DNA of 64,000 nt from Basidiobolus meristosporus CBS 931.73. Taxonomy: Eukaryota > Basidiobolomycota > Basidiobolomycetes > Basidiobolales > Basidiobolaceae. The stretch spans positions 62,001 to 126,000 of the forward strand of contig MCFE01000140.1 of assembly GCA_002104905.1 (NCBI GenBank), written 5' to 3'. How positions within the stretch are numbered: the stretch's first letter is position 1; every line of letters starts with the position of its first letter. The notes under the pieces are model-generated. The model did no database searches. It worked only from the letters and a program-made list of their open reading frames with translations, and was not told where the DNA came from. The position numbers and the translations under genes are program-made. Below are positions 62,901-64,000 of the stretch, in pieces.

Positions 62901-64000
62901 TTGAGTGCAATAATGAAGAGTGGGCTAATATTCAAGAGGCTGTCAGATGTCTAGCACACCATCACCTTAAGGCCAGCATACCATGGGACCATCAGGAACT
63001 CCAGGCCAAGCAGAATGCACTTGACTTGTTCCATGAGCATTATTCTGGATTTAAACAGGCAAACAGAGTTTTGGCCAGCATTGGTATGCTAAGAAAGTAT
63101 TTTTAAGAATAGCAGAAACTATTAAAGGCAGAACAAGAATGCCATGGCTAACAGCCAGCAGCTTCCTCAAGAGCCCATTACAAGCAGGGCTGAAAGCTCC
63201 AGACAAGCATCAAAGAGACGTCAGGTAGTGGGAAGAGTGCCAGTTAGGGACAAGCAGGCAGACACAGATGCACCAGCACAACATTTATCAAGGAAAAAGC
63301 GTAATACCACTCATGAAGCACCCAGTCAAAGTAGCAGTGAAGGACATGGCAGTGATAAAAGCCAGCTGCTTTTACAGGAGCCTATCACAACTATGGTTGA
63401 GAGCTCAAAACAAGTGGAAAAGTAACATCAGGTTGCCAGAAAAGTGCCAGCAAGGGGCAAGCAGGCCAAAATAGATGCATCAGAGCAGAATTTATCCAGG
63501 AGAAAGTGTAGTCCTTTACAAGAGCACCCAGACAAAGTAGCAGTGAAAGACCTGGCAGTGATAAAGGAAAAGGTAAAGGGAAGAATGTCTACCCAAGCCT
63601 GAGACAGGGAGGCATGCAAAAAAACTGCAGCACTCACCAATTAATGGTGCCAGCCTAGAGCAGACTGAATCCAATTATAGCCAAGAAAATTACCAACAAG
63701 AAAACAGCTATTTTCACAAGAGTTGGAAGCGCAGCCAGTTGAGCTACACTTCAGTTAGGTAGATGAGTTTCCTGAAAAAGGCAGTTTGTCTACCACAGCC
63801 TCCACATCCTCTATTGTTGACACAGTGGAGATCCCACTGACAGACAAGGCTACAATTTTAAGAGCTTGAAAGACTATCACAATGCCTTAAGTGGAATTTT
63901 GGGACATTAATAGGCACACCAAGAGGTTGCAGTACCTCTTCAAGAGCAGTGCTCAAGAAAACGCACTGGAATATTGCAAGGATTTGTTGCAAAGACTGGC

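Larger units (their letters stand above)
58035..64000. mobile_element. CACTA-F, running off the window
   Basis: Tnp2 on the minus strand (to about 60650) and gene2 on the plus strand (from about 60950), diverging as in CACTA-E. The left end is cut by Copia-2b and the right end lies beyond 64000. MITE 2 (60997-61665) and LTR-3 (62229-62900) are inserted in gene2. Confidence 0.82.
60950..64000 (+). pseudogene. CACTA-F gene2
   Basis: 60950-60996 and 61666-61890 give the N-terminal part (VIEGNNADPSGSQSSKQLR, PPPISASMLSAHTNALVK). 62905-63106 has EEWANIQEAVRCLAHHHLKASIPWDHQELQ, the block missing in CACTA-E. 63144-63560 holds two repeat units (RQVVGRVPVRDKQADTDAP, SSSEGHGSDK), and 63890-64000 the NINRHTKRLQYLF and QENALEYCKDLL region. 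Stops at 61886, 63105 and 63424 among others. It gives the fullest view of gene2 architecture together with CACTA-E. Confidence 0.7.

Noticed and set aside
1-64000. CRISPR arrays, rRNA genes, tRNA genes, bacterial operons
   Set aside because: No regular short repeats with spacers, no rRNA text and no tRNA cloverleaf were found; the genome is eukaryotic in character. The only tRNA-like signal is the primer site complementary to tRNA-iMet.
1-64000. A host gene or captured host gene
   Set aside because: Every long frame that I could identify belongs to a transposable element, and the unknown frames (gene2, the Harbinger accessory ORF) repeat with, or lie within, elements.

Overview
This window contains no host gene that I can recognise. 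It is a nest of transposable elements and their remains. The element set (chromodomain Ty3/gypsy, Ty1/copia with a half-tRNA primer site, Tnp2-type CACTA elements, a PIF/Harbinger element), the low GC content and the strong CpG depletion with excess TG/CA suggest a methylated, heterochromatin-like block of a filamentous fungus, most likely a basidiomycete. That assignment is an inference, and I do not name a species.

Families. (1) Gypsy-1 has 368-bp TGTTA..TAACA LTRs. (2) Gypsy-2 is a chromovirus with a chromodomain integrase and 521-bp LTRs. (3) Copia-1 has 368-bp LTRs. (4) Copia-2 has 349-bp LTRs. (5) The CACTA/Tnp2 family has two divergent genes, Tnp2 and an unknown 'gene2', and imperfect CCCTATGAAAA-like ends. 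(6) One PIF/Harbinger element is joined by two palindromic MITEs with the same ends. (7) LTR-3 and LTR-4 are LTR families without internal regions here.

Layout. 1-11490: an old Copia-1 scrap and Gypsy-1b carry Gypsy-1a (-), which carries Copia-1a (+), whose 5' LTR carries a MITE. 11491-22221: Copia-1c (-) is cut by two solo Gypsy-1 LTRs, by the decayed Copia-1b (+) and by the deleted CACTA-A. 22222-42178: a copia scrap, the Tnp2 fragment CACTA-B, then the large CACTA-C, whose gene2 (-) holds LTR-3 and Gypsy-2 and whose Tnp2 (+) holds Copia-2a and LTR-4. Next come gene2 of CACTA-D with a solo Copia-2 LTR (itself holding a solo Gypsy-2 LTR) and an inverted gene2 piece. 42179-52976: Copia-2c (+) split by CACTA-E, which holds the Harbinger element and an LTR-3 piece. 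52977-53354: LTR debris. 53355-58034: Copia-2b (-), the best preserved retrotransposon. 58035-64000: CACTA-F with a MITE and an LTR-3, running off the window.

How the parts relate. Almost every autonomous gene is broken. The exception is the 294-residue Harbinger transposase, which keeps a full acidic triad and lies in an element with matching ends, a 3-bp target duplication and a preserved empty site in a related CACTA copy. The MITEs carry the same termini and are the likely non-autonomous partners of this transposase. The left half of the Harbinger element is rich in CpG, unlike the rest of the window. Boundaries were read by eye and may be off by a few bases; protein family names come from motif recognition, not from searches.
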